Source: Nosocomiicoccus ampullae
Lineage (GTDB): Bacteria; Bacillota; Bacilli; Staphylococcales; Salinicoccaceae
Direction: 5' to 3'
NCBI RefSeq assembly: GCF_019357495.1
Contig: NZ_CP079110.1
Location: 682,001-746,000, forward strand
DNA: 64,000 nt
Under the pieces are notes generated by a model. It was not told where the DNA came from. It did not search any database and saw nothing but the letters and a program-made list of their open reading frames with translations. Positions 19,638-31,210 of this stretch are shown here, piece by piece. The position numbers and the translations under genes are program-made. Every line of letters begins with the position of its first letter. The stretch's first letter is position 1.

Positions 19638-21841
19638 TTTTATTTTTATTATTTTTAACCTTAGTAAGTGGAGCTTTATTAATTAAAATACCACTACTAG
19701 GGTTATTTTTTATGGTCATAATTACGTATATCTCTATTGTCAAAAAGATAAGTTTATATAAAATAAGTATCTTATTTATCGCATTACTTATTTCGAGTAG
19801 TTACTTTTATAATGACAGAAATCAATTTAACGAGAGAACAGTTGATCATTTTTTAATTTATGATTATAAGTACTATAATGATTCGATTCAGTATGTGGGT
19901 AAAAATAATAAAGAAAAATTTAATGTTTATTTAAATGATGATACACATTTACCGATTGGTACACTCTGTAAAGGTAATTTTAAAGTAACTGTGCCAGATA
20001 AAGAGAGAAATTTTATAAAGCGAAATCAGCAGCTATCAATGAAAATATCAAAAACAAGTGGCAATATATACATCGACAGTTCTTTAATCTGTGAGAAGCA
20101 ACCGCTATCAATCTTAATGAAAATAAATGAATTAAAATATACGTACACGAAGAAAGTATTAAATAGTAGTAGTTATAATTACATAGGAGATATACTAATG
20201 CTTTCTATTGGTAATAAGATGACGCTAAGTAATGAATTCTTTTCAGCACTCCAAAAGCTCGGAATTTATCATTTATATGTTATTTCAGGAACTCATGTCG
20301 CATATATTACGATGATTTTAATGTTTGTATTCTCAAAGCTTAGGATACCAATTGAGTATGTAAAGATGATTACAATCATTATTTTAATTTTATTTTTACT
20401 GATGAACGTATTTTCTCCAAGCGTACTTCGTGCAGTGTTAATGGCGATACTTCTTATTACTGCAAGCTTTTTTAATAAACGACCGTACTTAGCCGTAATA
20501 AGTGCTACAGCAATTGTTCAATTTATTATAAATCCTTATATTATATTCCACGCAGGCTTTCAGTTATCCTATGTGACGACATTCATTATCATTTTAAGTC
20601 GAGACTTTTTTAAAGAGAAATCATCATTATTACAAATTTTAATAGTAACTGTTATTTGTGAAATATGTACAATCGTATTAATAATTTTTCACTTTAACGA
20701 AATTTCAATTAGCGGAATTGTCATGAATATATTATTTAGTCCTGTATTTAGTTGTGTTATATTTCCTGCAGTCCTTATTTATAATGTTTCTCTCTTTACG
20801 TATTTTCCTAAGTTTTTAGATGAAAGTCTAAATATAATATTTGTACTCAATCATAAAATTATTTTATTTTTAGGTCAGATTATTGAACATAGATTCACGA
20901 TTCAAAATATAAGTGCGTATTATATCGTAATATTCATTATTTTAAGTTATATATTAATTAGGGTTATACTTACTAAAAGATTTTCACATATTATTTTAGT
21001 TACTTTTATATTTATTATTGCTATATTTTTATCATCACTTAAATTGAGCAATGATATTAAACTTGTCATGGTAGACGTTGGACAAGGAGATGCGTTTTTA
21101 ATAATTGACGAGAAGTACGATCAAACAGTACTCGTTGATACCGGAGGTAAATTCTATAGAAATGATTATGAACTACCGTTATCAGAGAAGACGGTGTTAC
21201 CATATTTAAAAGAATCGGGTATTAAAACGATAGACTTACTCGTAATTAGTCATATGGATAACGATCATATGGGTGAAGCATTACATATTAACGATAAATT
21301 AAATATAAAAAACTTATATATAAATCCACTAGATGAGAAAATATCGGATGAGTTTTTAAATCAGTTTAATAATACGAATATTATATTCTCTACAGAAGTC
21401 GATGAGTTAAATTTTAAACGGATGCAATTGAAAAATGTAAATAACATCGATAATGTAAATAATTCTAATGATCAATCAATTGTTTTAGATATATCACTAT
21501 TAAATAATAACATTTTAATGCTCGGAGATATAAGTTTAGAATATGAAAAAGAAATCTTAAAAAAAGTAGAAAATATAGATGTTGTAAAGATTGGTCACCA
21601 CGGATCAAACACGAGTACAAGTGTGGAATTAGCTGAGTATCCGTTTCATTTAGCATTAGTATCAAGTGGAGTCAATAACAGATATGGTCACCCACATAAA
21701 GAAGTGATTGAACGGTTAATAGAAAACGATAAGAAAATATTAAATACACAGTACACCGGGATGGTTGAAATTACATTTAAAAAAGAGTATTACTGTGTGA
21801 GAACAAAATTACAAAAACAAGAGAGTAAATGTTACAAATAA
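19634..21841 (+). CDS. comEC: ComEC/Rec2 DNA-uptake channel
   Basis: ComEC forms the membrane channel through which single-stranded DNA enters during transformation. The 735-residue protein starts with membrane helices and an extracellular OB-like part. It continues with the multi-helix competence domain (around 190-430, with ISGTHVAYITMIL and SPSVLRAVLMAIL). It ends in a metallo-beta-lactamase-like domain (from about 475) with HMDNDH (540-545) and VKIGHHGS. No frame damage is visible. A shared terminator separates it from the convergent yqzM-like gene. Confidence 0.96.
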   Translation: MILFLLFLTLVSGALLIKIPLLGLFFMVIITYISIVKKISLYKISILFIALLISSSYFYNDRNQFNERTVDHFLIYDYKYYNDSIQYVGKNNKEKFNVYLNDDTHLPIGTLCKGNFKVTVPDKERNFIKRNQQLSMKISKTSGNIYIDSSLICEKQPLSILMKINELKYTYTKKVLNSSSYNYIGDILMLSIGNKMTLSNEFFSALQKLGIYHLYVISGTHVAYITMILMFVFSKLRIPIEYVKMITIIILILFLLMNVFSPSVLRAVLMAILLITASFFNKRPYLAVISATAIVQFIINPYIIFHAGFQLSYVTTFIIILSRDFFKEKSSLLQILIVTVICEICTIVLIIFHFNEISISGIVMNILFSPVFSCVIFPAVLIYNVSLFTYFPKFLDESLNIIFVLNHKIILFLGQIIEHRFTIQNISAYYIVIFIILSYILIRVILTKRFSHIILVTFIFIIAIFLSSLKLSNDIKLVMVDVGQGDAFLIIDEKYDQTVLVDTGGKFYRNDYELPLSEKTVLPYLKESGIKTIDLLVISHMDNDHMGEALHINDKLNIKNLYINPLDEKISDEFLNQFNNTNIIFSTEVDELNFKRMQLKNVNNIDNVNNSNDQSIVLDISLLNNNILMLGDISLEYEKEILKKVENIDVVKIGHHGSNTSTSVELAEYPFHLALVSSGVNNRYGHPHKEVIERLIENDKKILNTQYTGMVEITFKKEYYCVRTKLQKQESKCYK

Positions 21842-21843
21842 AA

Positions 21844-21866
21844 AAGAGCTAATAAATATAGCTCTT
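21844..21866. terminator. bidirectional terminator between comEC and the yqzM-like gene
   Basis: Arms AAGAGCTA (21844-21851) and TAGCTCTT (21859-21866) form an 8-bp stem with A- and T-rich flanks. It can serve comEC on the plus strand and the small gene on the minus strand. The stop codon of the small gene overlaps the second arm. Confidence 0.7.
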
Positions 21867-22002
21867 AAAGTGTTGAAACGATATCGAAGACTTGCGCAAT
21901 AACGTAGATTGCTGTAAAACCTAATATTCCTACAAGAAATGCAAGTCCTGAATCGATTACGTCGTTATTTTTAGACTGTACATTTTTTTCAAATTTATTC
22001 AT
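21865..22002 (-). CDS. YqzM-like small membrane protein
   Basis: The minus strand has an ATG behind AGGGGGTT and a 45-codon frame. It begins MNKFEKNVQSKNNDVIDSG and continues with one hydrophobic helix (LAFLVGILGFTAIYVIAQVF). This closely resembles Bacillus YqzM, which lies in the same place opposite comEC and holA. Its function is unknown. The match in both sequence pattern and position makes the call fairly safe. Confidence 0.85.
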   Translation of the reverse strand: MNKFEKNVQSKNNDVIDSGLAFLVGILGFTAIYVIAQVFDIVSTL

Positions 22003-22086
22003 GACATAACCCCCTACGACTTACTTATAGTATAGAATAGAGTTAAGGAAAAATCTATAGTGAATTATAATAAGAACGGTGATTTA

Positions 22087-23049
22087 ATGAATACACTCTA
22101 CTTAATTTATGGAGAGAATAGAATTCGTATTGACGAAAAAGTTAATGAATTAACCAGACAATATTTAAAAGAAATTGATGAGTTCAATAGAATTGTATTT
22201 GATTATATCGATACACCGGTTGAGATGATTATTGAAGAGTGTTTAACACTTCCGTTTTTATCTGACCGTAAAGTCGTTATTGTAAATGATACATTTTCTT
22301 TTACGTCTGAAAAGAAAAGAACAAATGTTGATCATAACATCAATCTTTTAATTGAATATTTAGAAGAAAAAAATGACGACACATTACTTATATTTGTTGC
22401 AAATAGTGAAAAGCTCGACAGTCGTAAAAAACTAACAAAAACAATGAAGAAAAATGGTAAAGTCATTGAAATTGAAGCAATGAATGAAAGAGAGTTAAGA
22501 GATTATATTTTTGACAGTGCTTCAAAAGAAAGTGTTCATATTTCAAATGATGCTGTCGAGGAGTTAATTAAACGAACAGATGCGGATTATTCACGTGTTA
22601 AAAGTGAATTAGAAAAGTTAACGTTATACGTTGAAAATGAAATTACAATCACAGACATCGATGATATCGTTAGTAAAAGTCTAGAAGCAAACGTATTTTC
22701 ATTGACCGATTTAATTTTAAAAAATCAAAAGCAAGAAGCGGTAGAGACATTTAGAGATTTAATATTACAAAAAGAGGAACCGATTAAATTACTTGGTTTA
22801 ATATCATCGCAGTTTCGCTTATATTATCAGACGAAAATTTTGTCTAGTGAAGGACTTCGACAAGATGAAATCGCAAAACAACTAAAAGTCCATCCTTATA
22901 GAGTAAAGTTAGCACTCAGTGCAGTCAGTCGATATTCGTTAGACAATTTATTAAAAAAGATGGTCGTCATTAGAGATATGGATTATGAGTTAAAATCGAC
23001 ATATTTAGATAGTGAAGCACTATTTGAAATATTCATTAATAAGATATAA
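22087..23049 (+). CDS. holA: DNA polymerase III delta subunit
   Basis: The delta subunit opens the sliding clamp within the clamp loader. The 320-residue protein begins LYLIYGENRIRIDE and has VNDTFSF and LSSRQ-type segments (ISSQFRLYYQTKIL) typical of HolA. The ATG at 22087 follows GGTGAT. A longer frame from GTG 22060 lacks a ribosome site and is not favoured. The end meets rpsT on the opposite strand at a shared terminator. Confidence 0.93.
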   Translation: MNTLYLIYGENRIRIDEKVNELTRQYLKEIDEFNRIVFDYIDTPVEMIIEECLTLPFLSDRKVVIVNDTFSFTSEKKRTNVDHNINLLIEYLEEKNDDTLLIFVANSEKLDSRKKLTKTMKKNGKVIEIEAMNERELRDYIFDSASKESVHISNDAVEELIKRTDADYSRVKSELEKLTLYVENEITITDIDDIVSKSLEANVFSLTDLILKNQKQEAVETFRDLILQKEEPIKLLGLISSQFRLYYQTKILSSEGLRQDEIAKQLKVHPYRVKLALSAVSRYSLDNLLKKMVVIRDMDYELKSTYLDSEALFEIFINKI

Positions 23050-23050
23050 A

Positions 23051-23078
23051 AAAGAACTTCCTGTAAAGGAAGTTCTTT
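23051..23078. terminator. bidirectional terminator between holA and rpsT
   Basis: Arms AAAGAACTTCC (23051-23061) and GGAAGTTCTTT (23068-23078) make a perfect 11-bp stem with a 6-nt loop. Flanking A- and T-runs let it act for both convergent genes. Confidence 0.88.
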
Positions 23079-23079
23079 A

Positions 23080-23322
23080 TTATTTAGCAAGTTTTGATTT
23101 TAAACGACTTGCTTTGTTTTTGTGTAGTAAGTTTTTCTGAGAAGCTTTGTCAACTAAGCGAATTGCTTTGTTCACTAATTCTTCTGTGTTTTCAGCGCCA
23201 TTCTCTTTAGCTTCTAATGCGTGTTTAACAGCAGTACGCATTTCGTTTTTCTGAGAGAAGTTACGCTCTGATTTTACTTGTGTTGTTTTAACACGTTTAA
23301 TTGCTGATTTAATGTTAGCCAT
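23080..23322 (-). CDS. rpsT: 30S ribosomal protein S20
   Basis: S20 binds 16S rRNA early in small-subunit assembly. The basic 80-residue protein starts MANIKSAIKRVKTTQVKSER and ends HKNKASRLKSKLAK, as in other low-GC Gram-positives. The start follows GGAGGTG. The frame extends upstream to 23403, but that extension overlaps the promoter and is not translated. Confidence 0.97.
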   Translation of the reverse strand: MANIKSAIKRVKTTQVKSERNFSQKNEMRTAVKHALEAKENGAENTEELVNKAIRLVDKASQKNLLHKNKASRLKSKLAK

Positions 23323-23342
23323 ATTTGCACCTCCAGAGATTA

Positions 23343-23358
23343 AAAGTTGTACAACTTT
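23343..23358. repeat. 16-bp perfect palindrome in the rpsT leader
   Basis: AAAGTTGTACAACTTT is a perfect palindrome between the rpsT promoter and its ribosome binding site. In RNA it would give a 6-bp hairpin with a 4-nt loop. It might be an operator, an mRNA-stabilising hairpin or an autoregulatory element. I know of no factor for it. Confidence 0.6.
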
Positions 23359-23374
23359 GATTGCAACAAAAAAC

Positions 23375-23403
23375 ATTTTATCAAAATTGTTCGTATAATG
23401 CAA
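23375..23403 (-). promoter_or_regulatory. sigma-A promoter of rpsT
   Basis: On the minus strand TTGCAT (23398-23403) and TAAAAT (23375-23380) are spaced by 17 bp. Each box matches consensus at four or more positions. It faces left and yields a leader of about 45 nt. Confidence 0.75.
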
Positions 23404-23422
23404 TGTATAGCTTTAAAATCAA

Positions 23423-23451
23423 TTGATGAATCATGTCGAAGTTGATATAAT
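23423..23451 (+). promoter_or_regulatory. sigma-A promoter of lepA
   Basis: TTGATG (23423-23428) and the perfect TATAAT (23446-23451) are spaced by 17 bp, about 30 bp before the start of lepA. Confidence 0.8.
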
Positions 23452-23486
23452 TAGTACAATTGTATGAAAAGGTGTTGGATATATTT

Positions 23487-25310
23487 ATGAACGATAAACA
23501 GCGTATTGAGAGACAAAAGAAAATTAGAAACTTTTCTATTATAGCTCATATCGATCACGGTAAATCTTCTTTAGCAGATAGATTACTTGAGCATACTGAA
23601 TCTGTGGCAGCGCGTGATATGTCCGACAGACTGTTAGATGCAATGGATCTAGAACAAGAGCGCGGAATTACGATTAAATTAAATGCTGTACAGTTAAAGT
23701 ATACAAGACCAAATGGTGAAGAGTACATATTCCATCTTATAGATACACCAGGACACGTAGACTTCTCATATGAAGTGTCACGTTCACTTGCAGCATGTGA
23801 AGGTGCAATTTTAGTAGTTGATGCGGCACAAGGTATCGAAGCACAAACGCTTGCGAACGTATACCTTGCTCTTGATAATGATTTAGAATTAGTACCAGTT
23901 GTAAACAAAATAGATTTACCTGCAGCAGATCCAGAACGTGTTGCAGAGGAAGTTGAAGATGTAATTGGGTTAGATAAAGATGATGCGGTATTTGCATCGG
24001 CAAAATCTGACATTGGTATCGACGAAATTTTAGAAAGTATTGTAGAAACAGTGCCGGCACCTGAAGGTGACCCAAGTGCACCGTTAAAAGCGTTAATCTT
24101 TGATTCAGAATATGATCAGTACCGAGGTGCGATTTCATCAATTCGTGTCATTGATGGTACTGTCAAAGTTGGAGATAAAATCCGAATGATGCAAACAGGT
24201 ACGGAATTTGAAGTCACTGAAGTTGGAATTCATACCCCTGCACCAATGGCAGTGGATGAACTAACAGTTGGAGACGTAGGGTTTCTAGCAGCTCAAGTTA
24301 AATCTGTGTCTGATGCACGTGTTGGTGATACGATTACACATGCTGATAATCCAACTGACACACCATTACCTGGATATAAGCGTATGAATCCAATGGTCTA
24401 CTGTGGACTTTATCCAATTGATTCAGGTGATTATGTTGATTTACGTGAAGCGTTAGAACGATTACAACTAAACGACTCAGCATTAGAGTTTGAAGCTGAA
24501 TCTTCTCAAGCTCTAGGTTTTGGTTATCGTACAGGATTTTTAGGGATGCTTCATATGGAAATTATCCAAGAGCGCCTAGAGCGTGAATTTGGTATCGATT
24601 TAATTGCTACAGCGCCATCAGTAATTTATAAAGTGCATACAACTGACGGTGAAGTATTAAACGTCGACAATCCGTCACAAATGCCTAGCCCAGATCTTAT
24701 TGACTATATTGAAGAGCCGTTCGTAGAAGCACAAATTATGGTGCCAAGTGACTATGTCGGTCCAGTCATGGAGTTATGTCAAAAGAATCGTGGGAACTTT
24801 ATTACAATGGATTATTTAGATGATATTCGAGTGAATATTAAATATGAGATTCCATTATCTGAAATCGTCTTTGATTTCTTTGATACTTTAAAATCTCATA
24901 CTAAAGGTTATGCATCACTAGATTATGAAATGATCGGCTATAAAGAATCACGCTTAGTTAAAATGGACATTTTATTAAATAATGAAGTGGTCGATGCATT
25001 AAGTTTAATTGTGCATAGAGATTTTGCGTATGAAAGAGGACGTGCATTAGTAAGTAAACTAAAAGAATTAATACCACGTCAACAGTTTGAAGTCCCAGTA
25101 CAAGCAGCAATTGGAAATAAAATTATTTCTCGTACGAACATTCGCTCAGTCGGTAAAAACGTACTTGCGAAATGTTACGGTGGGGACATTTCTCGTAAAC
25201 GTAAGTTATTAGAGAAACAAAAAGAAGGTAAAAAGAAAATGAAAGCTGTTGGATCAGTTGAAATCCCTCAAGAAGCTTTCCTTGCAGTTCTCAGAATGGA
25301 TGAAGATTAA
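23487..25310 (+). CDS. lepA: elongation factor 4 (LepA)
   Basis: LepA is a translational GTPase that affects stalled or assembling ribosomes. The G motifs are AHIDHGKSS (20-28), DTPGH (86-90) and NKID (140-143). The C-terminal LepA-specific domain is intact. Starting at ATG 23487, behind AAAAGGTG, it has 607 residues, the usual staphylococcal length. A TTG at 23460 is in frame but falls at the predicted transcription start. Confidence 0.97.
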   Translation: MNDKQRIERQKKIRNFSIIAHIDHGKSSLADRLLEHTESVAARDMSDRLLDAMDLEQERGITIKLNAVQLKYTRPNGEEYIFHLIDTPGHVDFSYEVSRSLAACEGAILVVDAAQGIEAQTLANVYLALDNDLELVPVVNKIDLPAADPERVAEEVEDVIGLDKDDAVFASAKSDIGIDEILESIVETVPAPEGDPSAPLKALIFDSEYDQYRGAISSIRVIDGTVKVGDKIRMMQTGTEFEVTEVGIHTPAPMAVDELTVGDVGFLAAQVKSVSDARVGDTITHADNPTDTPLPGYKRMNPMVYCGLYPIDSGDYVDLREALERLQLNDSALEFEAESSQALGFGYRTGFLGMLHMEIIQERLEREFGIDLIATAPSVIYKVHTTDGEVLNVDNPSQMPSPDLIDYIEEPFVEAQIMVPSDYVGPVMELCQKNRGNFITMDYLDDIRVNIKYEIPLSEIVFDFFDTLKSHTKGYASLDYEMIGYKESRLVKMDILLNNEVVDALSLIVHRDFAYERGRALVSKLKELIPRQQFEVPVQAAIGNKIISRTNIRSVGKNVLAKCYGGDISRKRKLLEKQKEGKKKMKAVGSVEIPQEAFLAVLRMDED

Positions 25311-25320
25311 TAATTAATTT

Positions 25321-25356
25321 AATGAGAAATCATGAATAATGATTTCTCATTTTTTA
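25321..25356 (+). terminator. terminator after lepA
   Basis: Arms AATGAGAAATCAT (25321-25333) and ATGATTTCTCATT (25339-25351) form a perfect 13-bp stem with a 5-nt loop followed by T5. It separates lepA from hemW. Confidence 0.88.
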
Positions 25357-25371
25357 TTAAGGGGCGAAATT

Positions 25372-26490
25372 ATGGATAGTTTATATATACACATCCCATT
25401 TTGTAATAGAATTTGTGCATATTGTGACTTTAATAAGTTTTTAATTAAAAATCAGCCAGTGGATGAATATGTCGATATGCTCATTAAAGAATTAAGTTTT
25501 CTAGAAGATAAAAATTTAAAAACAATATACGTCGGTGGAGGAACACCGACAGCATTAAATATGAATCAGCTTGAAAAGTTATTAAAATATATTAAAGAAA
25601 ATTTTAATGTAAGTGATGAATATACGTTTGAAGCAAACCCTGACGAACTTACTACAGAAAAGATCAGCCTTTTAAAAGATTATGGTGTGAATAGAGTATC
25701 TTTAGGTGTACAGACATTTAATAACAAGTTACTCGAAGTGCTTGGTAGAACTCATAATTTTGATGATATTTATACATCGATTAATCATATGGAAAAAATC
25801 GGTCTCGATAATTATTCAATTGATTTAATGTACAACTTACCTGGCGAAGAGATGTCAGATATTGAAGATTCTCTTAAAAACATTCAAATACTAAAGCCAA
25901 AACATATTTCATGGTATTCATTAATTATTGAAAAACACACAATTTTTTATAACAAGATTAAATCTGGCCAATTAAATATCGCGAGTAGTGAAGTCGAAGG
26001 TGAGAGGTATCACCGAGTCATGCAAGGTTTAAAAGATATTGGATATCACCAATATGAAATTTCAAACTTCTCATCAAAACCTGAATTTGAATCATCACAT
26101 AATAAAACGTATTGGAAAAATAATGAGTATTACGGTGCAGGTGCAGGAAGTCATGGTTATGTGAATGGTCAAAGATACTTTAATGTTAAACCTGTCCCAC
26201 ATTACATCAATCGAATGAAAGAGGATACGAATGCGGTTAAAGACATTCATACACTGAGTAAGAAAGAAATGTATGAAGAAGAGATGTTTTTAAACTTAAG
26301 GTTAAATAAAGGATTACGAATAAATCAATTTAAAGAAAAATATGGTGTCAGCTTGTTTGATATTTATCAAAATGTGATAGATAAACATGTAACGTCAAAT
26401 AATCTTGAAATTAGAAACGGCTATTTAAGACTCACAGAGCAAGGTAAAGTGGTTGGGAATGACGTATTCATCGACTTTTTAATTGATTAA
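25372..26490 (+). CDS. hemW: HemW-type radical SAM protein (heme chaperone-like)
   Basis: The 372-residue protein is often annotated as coproporphyrinogen III oxidase. The cluster motif CNRICAYCDF (C11, C15, C18) lacks the fourth cysteine that HemN has after the third, which marks HemW, a heme-binding protein rather than the oxidase. VGGGTPTAL and GVQTFNNKLLEVLGR are typical. ATG 25372 sits just behind a GGGGCG site. The position between lepA and hrcA is conserved in Bacillota. Confidence 0.92.
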   Translation: MDSLYIHIPFCNRICAYCDFNKFLIKNQPVDEYVDMLIKELSFLEDKNLKTIYVGGGTPTALNMNQLEKLLKYIKENFNVSDEYTFEANPDELTTEKISLLKDYGVNRVSLGVQTFNNKLLEVLGRTHNFDDIYTSINHMEKIGLDNYSIDLMYNLPGEEMSDIEDSLKNIQILKPKHISWYSLIIEKHTIFYNKIKSGQLNIASSEVEGERYHRVMQGLKDIGYHQYEISNFSSKPEFESSHNKTYWKNNEYYGAGAGSHGYVNGQRYFNVKPVPHYINRMKEDTNAVKDIHTLSKKEMYEEEMFLNLRLNKGLRINQFKEKYGVSLFDIYQNVIDKHVTSNNLEIRNGYLRLTEQGKVVGNDVFIDFLID

Positions 26491-26500
26491 AGTTTAAGCC

Positions 26501-26529
26501 TTGACATTCTTTGACCTATGTTTTACTAT
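26501..26529 (+). promoter_or_regulatory. sigma-A promoter of the hrcA-grpE-dnaK operon
   Basis: A consensus -35 box TTGACA (26501-26506) and TACTAT (26524-26529) are separated by 17 bp. Transcription should begin near 26536, inside the CIRCE element, so HrcA bound there would block initiation. Confidence 0.85.
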
Positions 26530-26533
26530 ATAG

Positions 26534-26560
26534 TTAGCACTGATTGATGACGAGTGCTAA
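26534..26560. promoter_or_regulatory. CIRCE operator (HrcA binding site)
   Basis: TTAGCACTG (26534-26542), a 9-nt spacer and GAGTGCTAA (26552-26560) match the CIRCE consensus TTAGCACTC-N9-GAGTGCTAA, apart from the last base of the left arm. Its place over the start site and directly before hrcA shows autoregulation and heat-shock control of the operon. Confidence 0.95.
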
Positions 26561-26572
26561 CGAGGTGAAAGG

Positions 26573-27538
26573 ATGCTTACAGATAGACAAGAAATCATTC
26601 TTCATTTTATTGTAGATGATTTTTTAAATGTGAGTATGCCGATTAGTTCGAAACGATTATTAGAAAAATATCCACTAGATGTATCAAGCGCAACAGTGCG
26701 TAATGAAATGGCAGAGCTTGAAGATCTCGGATATCTTTCTAAAGCACATACTTCATCAGGACGAATACCATCAAGAAAAGGTCTTAGAAAATATATTAAT
26801 AATATTAGTAAAGAAATTGAAAGTGTGCCGTCACAGTTTGATTTTGATATTAACTTTGATGATTCAAACTTAAATCGTTTAGGACAAGGTATTGCTCAAA
26901 CACTTAGCAATAAAACACAGCATTTAACTTACGTTACACTAACAGATGAAAAAGAAGTAGTTAAAGGTGTTTACCTTACATCGATTTCAGACACACTTGT
27001 GTTGCTAGTCATCGTTTTTGATAGTGAAGCAGTTAAGCAAGTGACGATTGAAAAGTCTAAGGATATTACTCAAAATGATTTAGAAGAGTTAACAAGAGAA
27101 TTAAATTTCTTGCTTGTGGATGCTTCGATCAATGAGTCAGTTAATATAATGACTCACTTAGGTGATAAAAGACCTGAGGTGCGGTCTTTCATTCAAATGC
27201 TGTCTCATCATATGAATGAGTTAAATAGTGAAAATTCTGTTTCATTTTATTCAGGTCTCGGATTTTTACTTAGAGATTTTGAACGAGACGTTGAAACATT
27301 AACTCAGTTATATAACGATATAGAAAATAATAGATTACCAATTTTAACGAATAAGAGTAATGGTATAGAGGTTAAATTTGGTGAAGAAATTGATACGAAT
27401 TATCAGTTGTTATCTATTATTTCATCTAACTTTACACACAATGATGTGACTCTAAATCTAATGATTATCGGCTCAGAATTTATGGGGTATCAAAAAATAA
27501 TCTCGCTACTACATGCATTTAATCAAAAGGAGAGTTAG
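26573..27538 (+). CDS. hrcA: heat-inducible transcription repressor HrcA
   Basis: HrcA binds CIRCE and is kept active by the GroE chaperonin. The 321-residue protein has the N-terminal winged helix (MLTDRQEIILHFIVDDFL, then VSSATVRNEMAELEDLGYL and AHTSSGRIPS), followed by the dimerisation domain. The start lies 12 bp behind the CIRCE element with GAGGTGAAAGG as ribosome site. It is the first gene of hrcA-grpE-dnaK. Confidence 0.97.
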   Translation: MLTDRQEIILHFIVDDFLNVSMPISSKRLLEKYPLDVSSATVRNEMAELEDLGYLSKAHTSSGRIPSRKGLRKYINNISKEIESVPSQFDFDINFDDSNLNRLGQGIAQTLSNKTQHLTYVTLTDEKEVVKGVYLTSISDTLVLLVIVFDSEAVKQVTIEKSKDITQNDLEELTRELNFLLVDASINESVNIMTHLGDKRPEVRSFIQMLSHHMNELNSENSVSFYSGLGFLLRDFERDVETLTQLYNDIENNRLPILTNKSNGIEVKFGEEIDTNYQLLSIISSNFTHNDVTLNLMIIGSEFMGYQKIISLLHAFNQKES

Positions 27539-27541
27539 TGC

Positions 27542-28123
27542 GTGGAAAAGAAGAATGAAACTATAAACGAAGAAGAATTAAAAGAAACTGAAGACACAGA
27601 AGAAGAAAACACTCTTTCTGAAGAAACAGAAGAAACAATTGAAGATTCAAACTCTGAAGAAGTTGAAGAAGAAAAAGATCCAGTTGAATTACTGGAAGAA
27701 AAACTTGAAAAAGAAGAGAACAAGTATTTAAAACTTTACGCAGAATTTGAAAACTATAAAAGACGTTCGAGAGAAGAAGCAGAAAGAAATAATAAGTACA
27801 AAAATCAAAGCTTAGCGACAGACTTACTTTCTGTTTTAGATAATTTAGAGCGTGCACTTCAAGAAACAGGTGACTCTGAATCATTTGAATCACTTCATAA
27901 AGGTGTAGAAATGGTTTACAAAGATTTCCTTAATAAACTGGAAGTTAATGGCATTACTCAGATTCAAGCACTTGATGAACCATTTGATCCGAACTATCAT
28001 CAAGCAGTAATGGCTGAGTCAAAAGACGGCGTTGAAGCTGGAATTGTAATTGAAGAATTACAAAAAGGATATTTACTAAAAGACCGTGTGATTCGACCAA
28101 GCATGGTTAAAGTAAGTGAATAA
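27542..28123 (+). CDS. grpE: nucleotide exchange factor GrpE
   Basis: GrpE releases ADP from DnaK. The 193-residue protein begins with a very acidic, glutamate-rich region (1-50), then the long dimer helix (KYLKLYAEFENYKRRSREEAE), and the beta domain with FDPNYHQAVM and LLKDRVIRPSMVKV. It starts with GTG behind AAAGGAGAG, three bases after hrcA. Confidence 0.96.
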   Translation: MEKKNETINEEELKETEDTEEENTLSEETEETIEDSNSEEVEEEKDPVELLEEKLEKEENKYLKLYAEFENYKRRSREEAERNNKYKNQSLATDLLSVLDNLERALQETGDSESFESLHKGVEMVYKDFLNKLEVNGITQIQALDEPFDPNYHQAVMAESKDGVEAGIVIEELQKGYLLKDRVIRPSMVKVSE

Positions 28124-28168
28124 GTTTATAACAGATATAATATAGATATTTTAATGGAGGAATTTTGA

Positions 28169-29989
<1,821 letters not shown>

Positions 29990-30002
29990 TATAAATAGAC
30001 AC

Positions 30003-30038
30003 AAAGTCAAAGCCAATGCATTTGGCTTTGACTTTTTT
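30003..30038 (+). terminator. terminator between dnaK and dnaJ
   Basis: Arms AAAGTCAAAGCCAA (30003-30016) and TTGGCTTTGACTTT (30022-30035) form a perfect 14-bp stem with a 5-nt loop and a T-run. It probably limits, rather than abolishes, read-through into dnaJ, as no strong promoter is visible between them. Confidence 0.88.
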
Positions 30039-30071
30039 AAATGGTAATATTTGTATGTTGGAGGAGAAAAA

Positions 30072-31208
30072 GTGGCTAATAAAAGAGATTATTATGAAAT
30101 ACTAGGTGTTAATAAAGACGCAACGAAAGATGAAATTAAACGTGCGTATCGTAAGCTTTCTAAAAAATATCACCCAGATATCAATAAAGAAGAGGGTGCA
30201 GATGAAAAATTTAAGGAAGTAACAGAAGCTTATGACGTACTATATGATGACGAAAAGCGTCGTCAATACGACCAGTTTGGTCACAGTGCATTTGATGGTA
30301 CTGGTGGCTTTGGTGGCGGAGGATTTAGCGATTTTGGTGGTAGCGGCTTCGGAGGATTTGAAGATATATTCTCTAGTTTCTTCGGTGGTGGCCGTCGTCA
30401 AGATCCAAATGCGCCGCGCCAAGGTGATGACTTACAATACACGATGACGATAGACTTTAGAGAAGCTGTATTTGGTGGTAAGAAAACTGTAACAATCACT
30501 AAAGAAGTTGAATGTGATGTTTGTAATGGAAATGGTGCCAAACCAGGAACTTCTAAAAAGACATGTTCAACATGTTCAGGAACTGGTCATGTAAACGTTG
30601 AACAAAATACACCATTTGGAAAAATTAGAACACAGCGTACATGCCCAACATGTGGTGGTACAGGTCAAGAAATCGAACAACCTTGTGACAAATGTCATGG
30701 TAAAGGGACAGTCCAAAAAGATGTGGAAATCGAAGTTACAATTCCTGAAGGTATTGATAACGGACAACAAGTACGTATTCAAGGTTACGGCGAACCTGGA
30801 TATAATGGTGGACCAGCAGGAGATCTGTACATCGTATTTAGAGTAAAACCTGATAATGAATTCATTCGAGATGGTGATGATATTCACTATGAACTATCAA
30901 TTACATTCTCTCAAGCAGCTTTAGGTGATAAAATCCAAGTACCAACGTTACATGGCGATGTTGAGCTTGATATTAAAGCAGGTACACAATCTGGACGTAA
31001 ATTACGTCTAAGAGAAAAAGGTGTGAAAAACGTAAACGGATTTGGTTATGGTGATCAAATCGTTACAATACGCGTTGAAACACCATCTAAACTTTCAGAC
31101 GAAGAAAGAGAACTATTTGAAAGACTTGCTGAATTAAACGGAAATAAAGTAAGAGGATCTAATGAGTCATTTACTGATAAGGCACGTAGATTCTTTAAAG
31201 GAGACTAA
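30072..31208 (+). CDS. dnaJ: chaperone DnaJ (Hsp40)
   Basis: DnaJ delivers substrates to DnaK and stimulates its ATPase. The 378-residue protein has the J domain with HPD (34-36), the G/F region (about 70-115), and four CxxCxGxG zinc repeats ([32 protein letters not shown]). I start at GTG 30072 behind GGAGGAG, which gives the standard [12 protein letters not shown]. The longer frame from TTG 30051 includes the ribosome site itself. Confidence 0.97.
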   Translation: MANKRDYYEILGVNKDATKDEIKRAYRKLSKKYHPDINKEEGADEKFKEVTEAYDVLYDDEKRRQYDQFGHSAFDGTGGFGGGGFSDFGGSGFGGFEDIFSSFFGGGRRQDPNAPRQGDDLQYTMTIDFREAVFGGKKTVTITKEVECDVCNGNGAKPGTSKKTCSTCSGTGHVNVEQNTPFGKIRTQRTCPTCGGTGQEIEQPCDKCHGKGTVQKDVEIEVTIPEGIDNGQQVRIQGYGEPGYNGGPAGDLYIVFRVKPDNEFIRDGDDIHYELSITFSQAALGDKIQVPTLHGDVELDIKAGTQSGRKLRLREKGVKNVNGFGYGDQIVTIRVETPSKLSDEERELFERLAELNGNKVRGSNESFTDKARRFFKGD

Positions 31209-31210
31209 TC

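Noticed and set aside
23555-24141. Long minus-strand frames inside lepA
   Set aside because: Both are mirror images of a highly conserved plus-strand gene, have no ribosome site and encode low-complexity, serine- or leucine-rich strings.
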